Positions 43,812-56,311 of a stretch of DNA of 64,000 nucleotides are shown here, one piece after another. Under the pieces are notes generated by a model that saw only the letters and a program-made list of their open reading frames with translations, ran no database searches and was not told where the DNA came from. The DNA is from Chinchilla lanigera (taxonomy: Eukaryota > Chordata > Mammalia > Rodentia > Chinchillidae). Positions within the stretch are counted from its first letter, which is position 1, and each line of letters begins with the position of its first letter. The translations under genes were made by a program, and so were the position numbers. The DNA lies in assembly GCF_000276665.1 (NCBI RefSeq), contig NW_004955481.1, forward strand, positions 3,122,132 to 3,186,131, in the 5' to 3' direction.

Positions 43812-43961
43812 GCCGGGTGTGGTGGCACACCCTTGCAATCCCACCACTCGGGAGGCTGAGGCAGGGAGATCCCTGTAAGTTTGAGGCCAGCATGGACTAC
43901 ACAGTGAGTTCAGGGTTGCCGGAACTACATAGCAAGACCTTGTCTCAAAAAAAAAAAAAGT
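43812..43961 (+). repeat. B1 SINE
   Basis: 'gccgggtgtggtggcacacc' head, 'cactcgggaggctgaggcag', duplicated segments, A tail. Confidence 0.94.
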
Positions 43962-44360
43962 AGACTTAAATAATAGAAGTAAGTTTTTACAAGGGATACA
44001 AATTCAAATTGCTTTCAGGACCAGAAAATATAGCAGGAAGAAATAAAAAAAGTCTGGCTAATTAAAGAGTGTATGTTCCATCTAAAGATATCAACAATTT
44101 TTATAGTCTGAAAGACACTCATGACAACTGACTTGCCATAAGAAAAGAGTAAGTGAATGCACAAATATATACTCATATATTCAAATAGTAATTTAAAGAA
44201 AACAAAGGTTAATTTCAAATACACATGAGTAAGTCACAACTCTGATCATGTGTTAAGACACTATGGAAGTAACAAGTAACAATTACAAACAGCAGAAGTC
44301 ACATGGGCCACAAAAGAAAAAAATAAATAAGACTTTATCAAAATTAAAAACTTGTGCACC

Positions 44361-44527
44361 AAGCTGAGTGTAGTGGCGCACGCCTGTAACCCCAGCACTG
44401 GGTGACTGAGGCAGGAGAATCACTGTGAGTTGAAGAAGGCCAGCCTGAACTGCACAGTGAGATCCTGTCGCAAAAAGACAAAACACCAACCAACAAACCA
44501 ACTAAAAAACCACCTAAAACAAAACAA
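44361..44527 (+). repeat. B1 SINE in L1, with 15-bp TSD
   Basis: 'aagctgagtgtagtggcgca' head and an A/C-rich tail. AAAAACTTGTGCACC is duplicated at 44346-44360 and 44528-44542. Confidence 0.96.
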
Positions 44528-45348
44528 AAAAACTTGTGCACCCAGAGGATACTACCACTAGAGTGAAAAGGCAACCCACAGACTGGGGAAAAAAAAATAT
44601 GTGTAAATCTTATATCGATAATGGACTGATACCCAGAATAAAGAACCCAACAACACAAAAAACACTGACTAAAAAATGGGCAAAAGCTTCAGATATTTCT
44701 CCAAAGATATATACAAATGGCCAATACACATTAAAAAGATGTTCTACATGAACGGTCATTAGGGAAATATAAATTAAAACCACAACAAGATGCCACCACA
44801 GGAAGGCTATTATCAAAAAAGTATCAAGTGGCACAAGAAGAGGACAAAATTGAACCCCTGTGAACAGCTAGTAGGAATGTACAATGAGACAGCCACTGTG
44901 TTGGCTTCTCAAAACATAAACATTCCCCAGTTACTCATTTAATTATGATATGATTCAGCAATTCCACTAGAGCATATATATACTCAAAAGAATTGAAGGC
45001 AAAAAAATCAAATGGAGACTTGTACACCCATATTCACAGCAACATCATTCACAATAGCCAAAAGGTAGAAATGACTCACATGTCCACAGATGAACAGATA
45101 AAATGTGAAAACTGCATATACAATGAAGGAAAATTCTGACACACATTACAACATGGACTAACCTTGAAAACATTATGAAATGAAATAAGCCACTGCAAAA
45201 GATAAATATTGTATGATTCTACTTGTGTAAGGTATCTGGAGTAGTCAAATTCCTAGACAGAAGGTAGAATGATGCTTGCTAGGGTTTGGGTGGGGAAGGG
45301 GAAATGGGTAGTTATTGTTTAATGAGTACAGAAGTTTAGTTTGGGAAG

Positions 45349-45451
45349 TTTTTGTTGTTGCTCTGTCTTGTTGCTTTGTGGTACTGGGGACTGAACTTAG
45401 GCCTCATAGGTCCTAGGCAAGCACTGTGCCACTGAGCTACATCCCCAGCCC
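45349..45451 (-). repeat. ID-like SINE, antisense
   Basis: 'gtggtactggggactgaact' and 'ccactgagctacatccccag'. TTGGGAA occurs on both sides. Confidence 0.88.
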
Positions 45452-45610
45452 TTGGGAAAACTTACAAAACAGAACAGTGGTGATAATTTAACAACAATGT
45501 GAATGTATTTAATGCCCCTGAACTACACATTTACAAATGGTTAAATGATAAATTGTATAATATATATATTTTACAATTAAATAGCAAGTAAAATGTAATA
45601 TAAGAAATGT

Positions 45611-46494
45611 ATTCTTATACAAAGAATATATGCAGACCAAATGGGATTTATCCTAGTATTTAAGAGTAGTTTTCCTTTAGAAAAATCAATGTAATTCAAA
45701 ATAGTAACAAATGCTAAAAAGATGACAAAATTTCAATGCTTAATAAAATTTTTTGGCTATTAGAGTAATTGGTCAATTTTCACTAATTTATGTGCTAATA
45801 AACAATACCAAAATTTTATGATTTATAACAGAGATTTATTTACTACTCATGATACATGTCTACTGCGGATGGTTGCAGTTTCAAATGGCCTTCACTCTTC
45901 AACAGAGGATGAAAGCACATTTCCTTATTCACAATACACTAGTCAAAACAAGAAAAAAGCAATGACTTAGGCCAATCACTTAAAAGTGTGCTCAGATATA
46001 GCACATTATCACTTTCATTCACACTCCATTAGCTATAAGCAATTCTCATGGCTAAACCTGGTATCAATAAGGAAAGTATACTCTCCCAAAAGAAGGAGCA
46101 CCTGATTGAAGGATTTTAAGTGATGGACTCAGTAGAGAGGATCACCCACTAATTCTAAATAAGATTTGCGCTGGTAATGATAAATCTGTAAGCGGGAAAT
46201 ACCTTTAATTTGTAAAAGAGTATTTACTATGAATATAAAATGAATAGCACACTCAGTGTGAAACATTAGAAATATTTTCATAAGGTCAGATACAGACAAG
46301 GATATCTGCTATCTCCACTATGTTTCAACAAATATTCTGGAGTAGTTCTAGCCAATGCAACTAGACCAGAAAAAGAAAGCAACACTAAAATCTAAAAATA
46401 GTATGATTAACTATCTATAAAATACACAGCTATTAAAATGGGTCATTTCATGTCAGTGGGGAAAACGCTGGTAGCTGGTAGTTCTCAATTCTAG
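45611..46494. other. Unique intronic sequence
   Basis: AT-rich, partly resembling very old L1 ('tgaatataaaatgaatagca', 'attctggagtagttctagcc' near 46330), but not confidently assignable. Confidence 0.4.
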
Positions 46495-46870
46495 ATTACT
46501 GTATTAGTTTTCCAGTTGCTGGGACACAATAACCAACATCCACAACTTAAAGAAGAGATTTAACTTAGCTCATGACTTCAGGGGACTCAGTACACAGCTG
46601 GCAGGCTCCAAGGTAAGAACATTATGGCAGAGTAAAGCTGCTTAGTTCATGGCAGCCAAGAGTCAGAGGAGGGGAACAGCACCAGAGCAGAAAAAGCAAG
46701 GGACCAGACACAGTACCCAAGGTCTTGCCTCCGTGACGTGCCCATTCATACCCAGAAGAATGTTCTACCATCCCATGAGCAGCTCCCTAGTCAATCAAAT
46801 TGACATGATCAAGATTAAAAAGAAGTACTTGTTAATGCCCCTTATCTATACTAAAATAAATGCACTAACA
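46495..46870 (-). mobile_element. MaLR-like LTR, antisense
   Basis: 'ttttccagttgctgggacac', 'cttaaagaagagatttaact' and 'ggctccaaggtaagaacatt' share order and wording with the element at 63690-64000. The layout is that of an antisense MaLR LTR. Confidence 0.6.
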
Positions 46871-46908
46871 TAAACCAACACATACTTTTTAGAAGTTATA
46901 CATATATA

Positions 46909-47075
46909 CTGGGTATGGTGGTACTCACCTGTAATCCCACCACCCTCGGAGACTGAGGCAAGTTTGAGCCCAAACTGGTCAACTTAGTGAGACCCTGTCT
47001 CAACATAAAAAAAATAAACTGGGGACGTAGCTTAGTACAAAAGCTCCGAGTTCATTCCACAGTGCAAAAAAAAAG
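46909..47075 (+). repeat. B1 SINE fragment followed by an ID-like piece
   Basis: 'ctgggtatggtggtactcac' to 'agaccctgtctcaacataaa', then 'actggggacgtagcttagta' with an A run. Confidence 0.8.
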
Positions 47076-47484
47076 GGGGAGCGGGAAGTAACTTATACTA
47101 TGATAACATATACTGTGTTTCAATATATAAATGTACATTCACACTAGTATTAAGTGGTCAAAGGCTTCCATCATTATGCAGAAGCATTTTAATCACCAGT
47201 AATGCTGTAAATACAAATGCTGACTGAAGAACTGGTGACAAAAAAAACCCAAGAAACTGATACAATTTTCTTAAATGGTGAACAAACCTTCATAAAATTC
47301 TATAAACAAAAACAAAATATAATCTTTCCTCAACTGTCAAATTAGGAGGAAATTTAGCATTACATTTTGCCATGAAAAAACATGTTTATTTTATTAAAAT
47401 ATTTAATAAAACACACAAAATCTACTGTGTATTTCTATGTAAAAAGAACTTGGGACCTATGCTGATAAAAATCAAAAGCAACTT

Positions 47485-47632
47485 GCCAGGCATGGTGGCC
47501 CACAACTATCTCAGCATTTGGGAGGCTGGGATAGGTGGATCACCGCGAGTTTGAGGCCACCCTGGGTTATATAGTTAACTCAAGACCAGCCTGAACTATA
47601 TAAAGAGATCTTTGTCTCAAAAAAAAAATTTT
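47485..47632 (+). repeat. B1 SINE
   Basis: 'gccaggcatggtggcccaca' head, 'gagtttgaggccaccctggg', second segment 'caagaccagcctgaactata', A run. Confidence 0.92.
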
Positions 47633-47814
47633 TTTTCCCACTTATATGCATGTTCAGAAATTTTACCAATAAGGATAAGGACCAGGAGATGCAAACCACT
47701 GTAACTACCACCTCTGGCTCATATTAAAACTTGCTTCTAAAATCTATTCTCTAAAACTCTTAAAAAGTCAGTGAACAAACTGTTTCTCAGAAGGAAAATA
47801 TTATGTTTACAAGT

Positions 47815-47940
47815 ATAGACTCTGGAATCAGGCAGATCTTCTGGGTTCAAACTCTAGCTCTATTATCTGAATACTCTGTGTATAATATGTGCCAATTTAA
47901 AATTAACTTCTTGACTCCTTAATTCCCTTAGCTATAAAAT
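47815..47940 (+). repeat. MIR fragment
   Basis: 'tagactctggaatcaggcag' and 'tgggttcaaactctagctct' are the MIR core. Confidence 0.85.
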
Positions 47941-48418
47941 CTTTCCTTTTCCCTTAGCTTCTTAAACATGAACAAAACATCTCTATCCTAAGATAATAAC
48001 AAAATGGAACATTTCACCAATTCTACTGGTATTTATTCAAGCTATCATTTCATTTCCTGTCAAACTTTGAAAACATGACAAATCAAATGAAAGTTACGGA
48101 TCAAATAGGACAATAAAAGAGATAAAAGATTATAGAGCTAACTATGATAAAATCTGCATGGTATTGACAAAAAAACAGACCTGAAGATCAATGGAACAGA
48201 TTGGAAGATGGAGATACAACCACAAAAACACTCAGCCACCTTCTCTTTGACAAGGGAGCCAAACATGTTCACTGGAAGAAAGATAACTTCTTTAATAAAC
48301 GGTGTCGGAAAAACTGGCTTTCCACAGGCTGAACACTAAAATAAGACCCATGTCTATCACTATGCACTAAATCAAAGTCAAAATGGCTTAAAGATCTAAA
48401 TATTAAAACAGAAACACG

Positions 48419-48512
48419 AGGCTGGCGATTTAGCTCAGCGGCACAGTGCCTGCCTAGCAAGCGCAAGGTCGTGAGTTTAACTCCCAGTACCGGAAAAAAA
48501 CCCCACCAAAAA

Positions 48513-48559
<47 letters not shown>

Positions 48560-48599
48560 ATAGATAGATAGATAGATAGATAAATAAATAAACCAAAAC
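48419..48599 (+). repeat. ID-like SINE whose tail became (AAAT)n/(GATA)n
   Basis: 'ggctggcgatttagctcagc' body to 'cccagtaccgg'. The tail from about 48510 is (AAAT)n with an embedded (GATA)n block to 48594. ACAGAAACAC flanks both sides. Confidence 0.94.
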
Positions 48600-49609
48600 A
48601 ACAGAAACACTACATCTAATGGCAGAGAAAGTAGGTGGAAGTCTTGAAGACACAGGGGTAGGTAGAGAGTTCATGTACAAAAACCAAACTGTATGGGAAA
48701 TACTTCAGAGAATCAACAATTGGGATCTCATCTAATTGAAAAATTTCTGCATATCAAAAGAAATCACCAACAGGGTGCAAAGAAAACCCATGAATTGGGA
48801 AAAAAATTTTAGCCAATTGTCCCTCAGATAAAGGACTCCTCTCTAGAACATATAAAGAATTTTAAAAAATCAGGACCAGAAAATTCAAAGACCCAATACA
48901 AAAATGGGCATCTGAGATGAATACATACTTCTCACATGAAGAAATACAAATGGCAAATAAATACATGAAAAAATGTTCAACATAATTAGTCACTTGAGAA
49001 ATGCAAATTGAAACAACACTGAGATTCCATCTCACCCCAGAAAGAACGGCTGTCATCAAGAAATCAACCAATAACAAATGCTCGAGGTGCTATGGGGGAA
49101 AAAGGAACTCTTCTCCACTGTTGGTGGGAGTGTAGAATGCTGCAACCACTGCAGAAATCAGTCTGGAGATTCCTCAGTAAACTAGGATTAGAGGTCCAAT
49201 TCAACCCAGCTATTCCCCTCCTGGGTATTTTTCCAGAAGAACTGAAAACATCATACCACAGTGATATATGTGTACCTATGTTTATAGCCATGCAATTTGT
49301 AATAGCTAAATCTTGGGAACAACCCAAATGTTCATCAGCTGAGGAATGGATAAAAAAGATGTGGTATTTATACAATGGAGTATTACTCAGCTATAAAAAA
49401 AGATAAACTAGAGGCTTTCATAGGTAAATGGATGCAACTAGAGACCATGAGTAAACACTGTATTTCCTCCCTTTTGTAATAACCTGAAAGAGTAAATAAA
49501 ATCTCAAAGGTACAATAGACATTGTGAAAGGGAAAAGAAACCGCTCAAATACGAAGGAGCAACTGGGATGAAGGAGGGGAGAAGAAAAAGAAAGAAGAGG
49601 GAAAAAATA

Positions 49610-49611
49610 TA

Positions 49612-49657
<46 letters not shown>

Positions 49658-49685
49658 TATATATATACACACACATACATACACA
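49610..49685. repeat. Mixed (TG)n/(TA)n/(CA)n microsatellite
   Basis: Alternating purine-pyrimidine tract of TG, TA, CA and TATACACA units inside the L1 3'UTR. Confidence 0.93.
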
Positions 49686-50480
49686 GGACAGCTAAGATAA
49701 CTGTACTACTAATACCTGTTGGTTTATTGAAAGGAACTGTTAATGTATAATTGTTTGATCAATCTTGCATGCCGATATCTGGTTGTATGTGCAACCATTC
49801 TGAAGATGACATTGTGTAGTATAACAATCATTGTTAATATCCTATCATGTTTTGAAATTCTGTATCATTTTATTGCTCTCTATGCTGTTTTGTTTATGTA
49901 TTTGTTTTTGTTATGTTGGTATTTTTTAAAATGAAAAATAAAATTTACAGGTATATATAAGGATAGCTGGAATTCATATACTGTTGATGTCTATAGTTTA
50001 CTGAGAAACAGTTAATGCTTAAAATTTTTTTTCTTGACCAATTTTACACGCTTGAATTTGGTAATTAGAATAACTGATCTGAAAACAATATGCAGTATAA
50101 GAACCATTGTTGAGCTACCATTTTGTATGGTGAAGCTCTGCATCATTTCCAATTCTTTTTTAATTATTTTTTTTGTTACTGTCTTTGTTTGATCAATCTT
50201 ACATTCTTATGTCTAATGAACTGAGCAACTTCGTTGAAGATAACAGCATGTAATTTAGCAACCACTGTAAATTTCTATCATTTTGTCTTGAGGTCATGTA
50301 TCATTTTTGTTGTTTTTGTGCTGTTTTGATTTTGTCTTCATTGTTGTTTTTTCAGTTTTTTAATTTTTAAAATAAAAAAAAAGAAAATTCCAGCAAAATT
50401 AAAAAAAAAAAAAGATTATAGAGCTAAACCAAACATACTGAGGACTAAAATAACACCAAGAGTTAATAAATTAGAAAACA

Positions 50481-50625
50481 GCCAGGTGTGGTGATGTATA
50501 CCTGTAACCCCAGCACTCAAGAGGCTGAAGCAGGAGGATGATTATGAGTTCAAGGCCAGCTTCAGCTACAAAGTGAGTTCAAGGCCAGCCTGAACTGCAT
50601 GGTAAAACCCTGTCTCAAAAAAGGA
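50481..50625 (+). repeat. B1 SINE
   Basis: 'gccaggtgtggtgatgtata' head and 'aaaccctgtctcaaaaaagg', followed by a G/A-rich stretch. Confidence 0.92.
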
Positions 50626-50789
50626 GACGAGAGGAGAAGACAGGAGGGAGGGGAAGTGGGGAGAAGAGACAACTGAAATACAGACAAAGGTTTAAGATAA
50701 TCAAAGTTAATGTAGAGAAAAAGAAAAATATATTGAGTAATTTCCAACAATATCTGTTTACTTTTCTCATTTTACCCTGCCCTATCTAC

Positions 50790-50962
50790 ATTTTCATGGC
50801 CCTTATTATCTTCTAAATAATTATGTAATTTGTTATATTAATTGTTTATCTCATCTCCTTCCTCCACTAGATAATAGGCTCCACAAAGGCAGTGGATTAA
50901 GTAGTGTTTCACTGCTACAGAGAAGGGAATCAATAAATATTTGCTGAATGAATGAATGCTGC
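50790..50962 (+). repeat. LINE-2 3' end fragment
   Basis: 'ataggctccacaaaggcagt' and 'tcaataaatatttgctgaat' followed by GAATGAATG are the typical L2 3' end. Confidence 0.75.
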
Positions 50963-51650
50963 ATGATATGAAAGACAAAGATGATTACCTAGGAAGATAA
51001 CCTAGTGAACAGATCGTAGAAGTATTCTTATAAGGCAGTAAATTTCTATGAAATGAGAGAAAAACAAAGTATTTAGTTAAAAAAATATACTCCAGAAAAA
51101 AAATTATTTATACCAAAAATAAGTAAATAAAAATTTAAAACTCCAAACTTAAAGGATGTAAAGAAAATATATCTTCCTGTTATCTAAGTCAGTAAGTAAA
51201 AGTATTTCACTTCTTCGTAAAAACACTTAGTACTAAGGGAAAATGACTAATGTCTACAAAGGTTTTGAAATTATTGTTTTAGAAATATTACATTCATTGA
51301 AGTAGATATTTAAATGATAAAAGCAACAGGCAAGAATTCTGTAACAATCAAAAACTTAGGAAATAATCCCTCCTATAAGAACATGTTATAAAACTATGAC
51401 ACTAAAAGGCCTCAGAAATAGCAATATAAAAGGCAATTATTGTAGTCAGATGCAGTCAACTGAACTAAACTTAAAAGTCCACTATTCTAGGAATGGAGGA
51501 ACAGTTTAATTTCAGAAAAATTAATGTAGATTTATCACATTAATAGATGCTAAAATCATTAAAACAATACTACTTATGGCTTTAAAAATTCGTAGTAAAC
51601 TAAAAAAATGCAGCAAAAACTTACAGCAAACATCACATTTAATTCTGAAA
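50963..51650. other. Unique intronic sequence
   Basis: AT-rich, no repeat or gene recognised. Confidence 0.45.
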
Positions 51651-51739
51651 AACAATATTTTTTTTTGGTACGGGGAATTAAACTCAGGGCCCTGTGCTTG
51701 CCAGGCAGGCACTGCACCTCTGAGCTACATCTCCAGTCC
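51651..51739 (-). repeat. ID-like SINE, antisense, TSD present
   Basis: T-run, 'ggtacggggaattaaactca', 'gagctacatctccagtcc'. TTAATTCTGAAA is duplicated at 51639-51650 and 51740-51751. Confidence 0.92.
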
Positions 51740-52244
51740 TTAATTCTGAAATTGTATAAGCAATTCCCATTAAAATAAGGAACACACATGAATATTTGTA
51801 TCACTGTTTTTATTTATACTACAGATACACAAACAGTATATACAGAAAGAAACAAGATATACAGTAAGACAGATGAAGAGCTAAAATAACCTACTTGTAG
51901 GTAATGACTGTCTACATAAGAAATAAAAAAAAAAACTGTAACCTAACTATCTAGATGCCAGAATATCAACACAAAAATTAGAAAGCAGTCATAATAAAAA
52001 GTTAGGAAAATTTCCTTATACAATAGCAACAATAAGTATCTATAAATTAAACAAAATATTGATGTGGGATGTTTATGGAAGAAATTACAAAGCAGAGTAT
52101 TTAAAACATCTGAACAAATAAAGATGCCATATTAAATAAAGTGGGAGAGAGAATTATTACTAAAAATACATACATAGAAATGTGTAAAAAACAAAATAAT
52201 CACTGATCATTTACTAGCTTTTATCCTTTACGTGTAATAAATTT

Positions 52245-52375
52245 TTTTGTTTTTGTCTTGAGATAAGTTCCATGTTGCCAGGCTATCTTCAAACAACTGG
52301 GCACAAGTGATCTTCCTACCTCAACTCAGCCTCCCAAATACCTGGCACTACAGCTGTGCACCATTATACACAGAA
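52245..52375 (-). repeat. Old B1-like SINE, antisense
   Basis: 'gtcttgagataagttccatg' and 'tcagcctcccaaatacctgg'. Confidence 0.65.
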
Positions 52376-52637
52376 ATCTCTAACAATTCTGTATATATTT
52401 TTTCACTAAGTGTTATTTCATGAACTCAACACACTTTCCTCACTTTTATTTCACTGTTAAAAGCTGGACTGGTTTTAAGGTTTTACTATTGTAAACAACT
52501 CTAAGATACATACTTCTGAAGAATATGGACAAATCTTTTATGAAGATTTCTGATTTTTCCAATATAAGAATTTTAGAAAGGAAGATATGGGCCTGGTTTC
52601 TTTCTTGTGACTGGTACAGAGTTAAAAAATATTTAAT

Positions 52638-52738
52638 GGCCAGGGATATAGCTCAGTGGCACAAGCGCCTGCCTGGCAAGCACAAGATCCTGAGTTTGAT
52701 TCCAGGTACCAAAACAAACAAACAAACAAACAAAAAAC
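52638..52738 (+). repeat. ID-like SINE
   Basis: 'ggccagggatatagctcagt', 'gcgcctgcctggcaagcaca' and 'gagtttgattccaggtacc' with an (ACAA)n tail. Confidence 0.93.
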
Positions 52739-52778
52739 ACATTTAAATCTTCCCATCAGCATTTTAAAAAGTATTTGT

Positions 52779-52962
52779 GCAGGGCATGATGGTGATGGGC
52801 ATGCAATCCCAGCACTATGGGAGGCCAAGCAGGAGGATCACAAGTCCAGCCTGAACAATTTGTGATTTATCAAGACCCTCTCTCAAAAAAAATTTTAAAA
52901 AGGGGTGGGGATGTAGCTCAGTGCAAAGATCCTGGGTTTAATCTTCAGTATCAAGAAAGGTA
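52779..52962 (+). repeat. Shortened B1 followed by an ID-like fragment
   Basis: 'gcagggcatgatggtgatgg' to 'caagaccctctctcaaaaaa', then 'gggtggggatgtagctcagt' and 'gggtttaatcttcagtatc'. Confidence 0.8.
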
Positions 52963-53601
52963 TTTGTTAATATGATATAAAAAATGGTAGCTCACTGCTG
53001 ACTCTACATTTCTTAAATATAGTGAGATTTAGTATTTTTACTGCTCCTTACATATTTCTATTTCTTCTATGTTTGTCTATAAATTTTTTCTGGCAGAATT
53101 TTTAAAGTGTTTCTTCTATTCAGTGCTGTACATCTTACAAAAATGCAAAACTGTAACAGGACTATATCACAGTTTTTGAATTTATATGTAAAATTTTACT
53201 CACATACTACACAAATACAGACATACATACATGAAATTAAGTGCACACATTTTTCCCAAGTAATTTAACTTAATACTCTTTTAAAACGGTCAAAGAACTA
53301 AATCTCTTTATACAAAAGTAACAATTTTCCTACTTATATGTACCATACCTTTCCACTGGATATAAATTATGTTGTAAAACTAGATCTCAGAAGTACATAA
53401 TTGCCCAAAGTAAGCATCTGATTGGCAAGATTAAAAAGAAAACTCTACTATGCCCTGCAAAATAAGCATTTATCACAAACACCTAGAAGTTCCGTGTTTA
53501 ACCTGTCATCCAATACCTACCTATATTTGCCACTAACCAGCTTATAAAAGTTGTGAAATATTTATCTCTTTTGAGAACAATCATATAGACCAGGAATCAG
53601 G
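52963..53601. other. Unique intronic sequence
   Basis: No feature recognised before the full-length L1 insertion point. Confidence 0.45.
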
Positions 53602-55089
53602 AAATATAGAGACTTCTGGAAGATGGTGTAGTAGTGAGCAGCAGAGAAAGCTTCTCCGAGATTTGTGCTCCAGACATTAGAGTATAGCAAGCTGAGGAGG
53701 AGGAAGGAAGGAAGTGGGTCCCCAAGACTCAGGAAGGATCTGAAGAGAGCACTGAACTCCACAGGGGGAGCAAAGAGACAGACTTCAACAAAGGAGATAG
53801 CAGAATGTGTTCTCTCTGAGCCCAGACTCACTGTGTGGAAGGTGCGGCTCGAACCTGAAGAAACTGACTGTTGGTGACCTCAAAGGCCTCAACAGAGAAA
53901 TGCACAAATGCAAGAGAACACGGCAGACTGCAGTGGCTGGTGAGTACTTGGGTTCAGATATCCTCCAGGAGAGGGTGATTGGCTGGTAGCCATCTTGGAC
54001 AGGGGACAACTGTGCTCAGAACTCAGAACAGCTGCATGCCAGCTCCATCCAGTGGCTCCTAGTATCAAAGTGAGGTTGCCAAGTACAAGTTGCAGGAGGT
54101 CAGGGAGCCACAAGATAGCAGGGAGCCGAGTTCAAGCAGGCAGGAGGCACACGGGGTGTTACAGTTTGAATAAATCAGGTTCCAGCCTCACAGTCAGAAA
54201 CCAGCCTGAACCTTTAGTGGAACAGAAGGTGCAGGCTTGCTGGGATTATCCACTATTCCATCTTAAAGCTATAGCTGGCTTGCTCAGATCTGAACTGTCT
54301 GTCCATGTTGTCTACCAGCAACAACAGAGACACACTTTGAAGTAGACATTTTGCTTTTTTTTATTTTCTCTATTCTTTCTTTTCTTATTTTTATGTTTTT
54401 CCCCCTTAATGATTTGTTCCTGTTTTCATACAAGTGAAAGCATGATTTCTAGTTTTTCTGTTGTTGTTTTTTTTCTTCCTTCTCTCTTTCCCTTCTGTAT
54501 TCTTTACTAGTTTCTCAAAGTTTGCATAATCTTCCTTTGTAATCTCTTCTTCTATTTCTGTACTTTTCCACTCAATCATCTTAAAATTTTCTGCCTTGAA
54601 GGTAAAAATGGCTGTACTGAGGCCTTATTTACTGTATACAATTTTCTGGTTCATTTTAGATTTTGTTATATAATCACAAATATAGTTTTTACAGTTAAAA
54701 GATGGCAAATTAACAGTACCACAGGTTGTCATTTCCTACACTGTACTTGATGCTATTGTTATGCTGACTGTCTATTCTACCCAAGGTAACATAATTGTTC
54801 TAATCAGTTGTTTTCCACAGTATACCAAGACTGGTATCGCCTAAGGGTCATAAACAATACTATAGGCTTGTGCCAATGAATCAGGGGCTGGGCCAAGTAG
54901 GAAGCAATTTCTCATCCCCAATAAATTGAGGAGGTAGGATCTTGCAACAGAATCAAAACCCAAAAGCCAGCTATACCTGGAAGACATCTCTGAGAAGTAG
55001 TCATTTCCTAAGGGTTCTAAATGCAAGCAATAAAACTACTTGCTATAAGCAATTTACAATCACCAACTCAGAAATTAAACTTAAAAAAA

Positions 55090-56200
55090 AAAAAAAAACC
55101 TGAAAAAGAGAAGACAGACAAGATGCAAACCCAGACTTCCAGCTCACCAAAGAGAAACCCAAGGGGCAATGATATGGAACAATTCAATTTGAAAGCCACC
55201 CAGTTGGACTCTCTGAAGTGGTAACAGAAGTAACAACAACAACAACAAAAAAAAAAAAAATGAAAGAGGCTCTAGAAAAAAATCAAATCAGAAATAATTT
55301 CAAAGATAACTGCAGAGATGATGACCATAATGGAAGACACGCTTAGTGACTCTAGAGCACATACAGATTTTTTGGAAAATGATGGAAACTATGAATATCC
55401 AACATAGGGAAGAAATAGAATCCATGAAACAGATTCAAACAGATATACAGGAGATTAAAAACTGCATTGAAAGTATACACAGCAGAATGAGCCAATATGA
55501 GGACAGAATATCAGATAAGAAGACAGGATGGGGGTTAGTGATCAAGAAAAGAAGAATTTCCTAAAAATAGCAGGGGAGCATGAAAAATCAAACCAACAGT
55601 GGCTAAATAATGCCAAGAACATAAGATTCATCAGAATCAATAAAAAAGCAGGAGACAGTGCAAACAACATAAAAACTGGTTCACCCAAGTAATGGCAGAA
55701 AATTTCCCAAGAAGGGGCAAGGAAATTTGACATACAGCCAAGTGAGGTATACAGAACTCCAATTCGCCATGATAAAAAAAAAAAAAAAAAACAACCACAA
55801 ACCCATCAAGGCACTTAACAGTCAAGATTCCAGAAATTAAACACAAGAACAGAATATTAAAAGCTGTTAGAGAAAAAAAACAAATTACCTATAAAGGAAA
55901 GTCCATCAGAATCACAGAAGACTTCTCAACAAAAACCCTCACGTCAAGGACAGCTTGGAGTAAAGTATATCAAGCCCCAGAAGAAAACAATCTCTAGCCC
56001 AGATTGATGTAGCCCACAAAACTAGCTTTCAAAATTAATAAATAAGATAGTTCCATGACAAAGAACATCTGAGGAAATTCATGAACCAGCATTCCAAAAT
56101 ATTCTGAAGGACATTCTCAAAAGAGGTAACAAGGACTACAACTCCATGAACCCCAAAAGAATGAACCCACCAGGAAAGGCAACAAATTAAACAGAGGAGG
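55090..56200 (+). pseudogene. L1 ORF1 remnant
   Basis: Open pieces at 55021-55224 and 55346-55564 encode charged, heptad-like sequence (for example MNIQHREEIESMKQIQTDIQ) as in the L1 ORF1 coiled coil. The RNA-binding part downstream is split by stops and A runs. ORF1p normally trimerises and coats L1 RNA; this copy cannot encode a full protein. Confidence 0.75.
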
Positions 56201-56203
56201 ATA

Positions 56204-56311
56204 GGGGCTGAGGATTTAGCTCAGCGGCCCAGCGCCTGCCTGGCAAGCGTGAGATTGTGAGTTCGATTCCCAGTACCAGAAAAAAACCAAACCAAAACAA
56301 AACAAAAAAAA
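56204..56311 (+). repeat. ID-like SINE nested in L1
   Basis: 'ggggctgaggatttagctca', 'gcgcctgcctggcaagcgtg' and 'gagttcgattcccagtacc' with an A/C-rich tail; sits between the ORF1 and ORF2 remnants. Confidence 0.94.

Larger units (their letters stand above)
44290..45610 (+). mobile_element. LINE-1, 5'-truncated, interrupted by B1 and ID-like SINEs
   Basis: 'gactttatcaaaattaaaaa', 'aaaatgggcaaaagcttcag', 'attcacaatagccaaaaggt' and 'gtatgattctacttgtgtaa' are ordered L1 3' landmarks. The sequence resumes exactly across the B1 duplication. Confidence 0.88.
48142..50409 (+). mobile_element. LINE-1, 5'-truncated, with 18-bp TSD and repeated 3'UTR
   Basis: A perfect 18-bp duplication (48124-48141 and 50410-50427) delimits one insertion. 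It carries the ORF2 C-terminal region, including an open 104-codon stretch at 49092-49406 with a Cys-rich CWWEC motif, then a long 3'UTR ending in an A tail at about 50378-50409. Within the 3'UTR, three related blocks (49754-49943, 50034-50184, 50188-50390) repeat. A SINE lies at 48419-48504. Confidence 0.94.

Noticed and set aside
49092..49406. 104-codon open frame with a CWWEC motif as a host gene
   Set aside because: It is the C-terminal part of L1 ORF2 within the insertion at 48142-50409.
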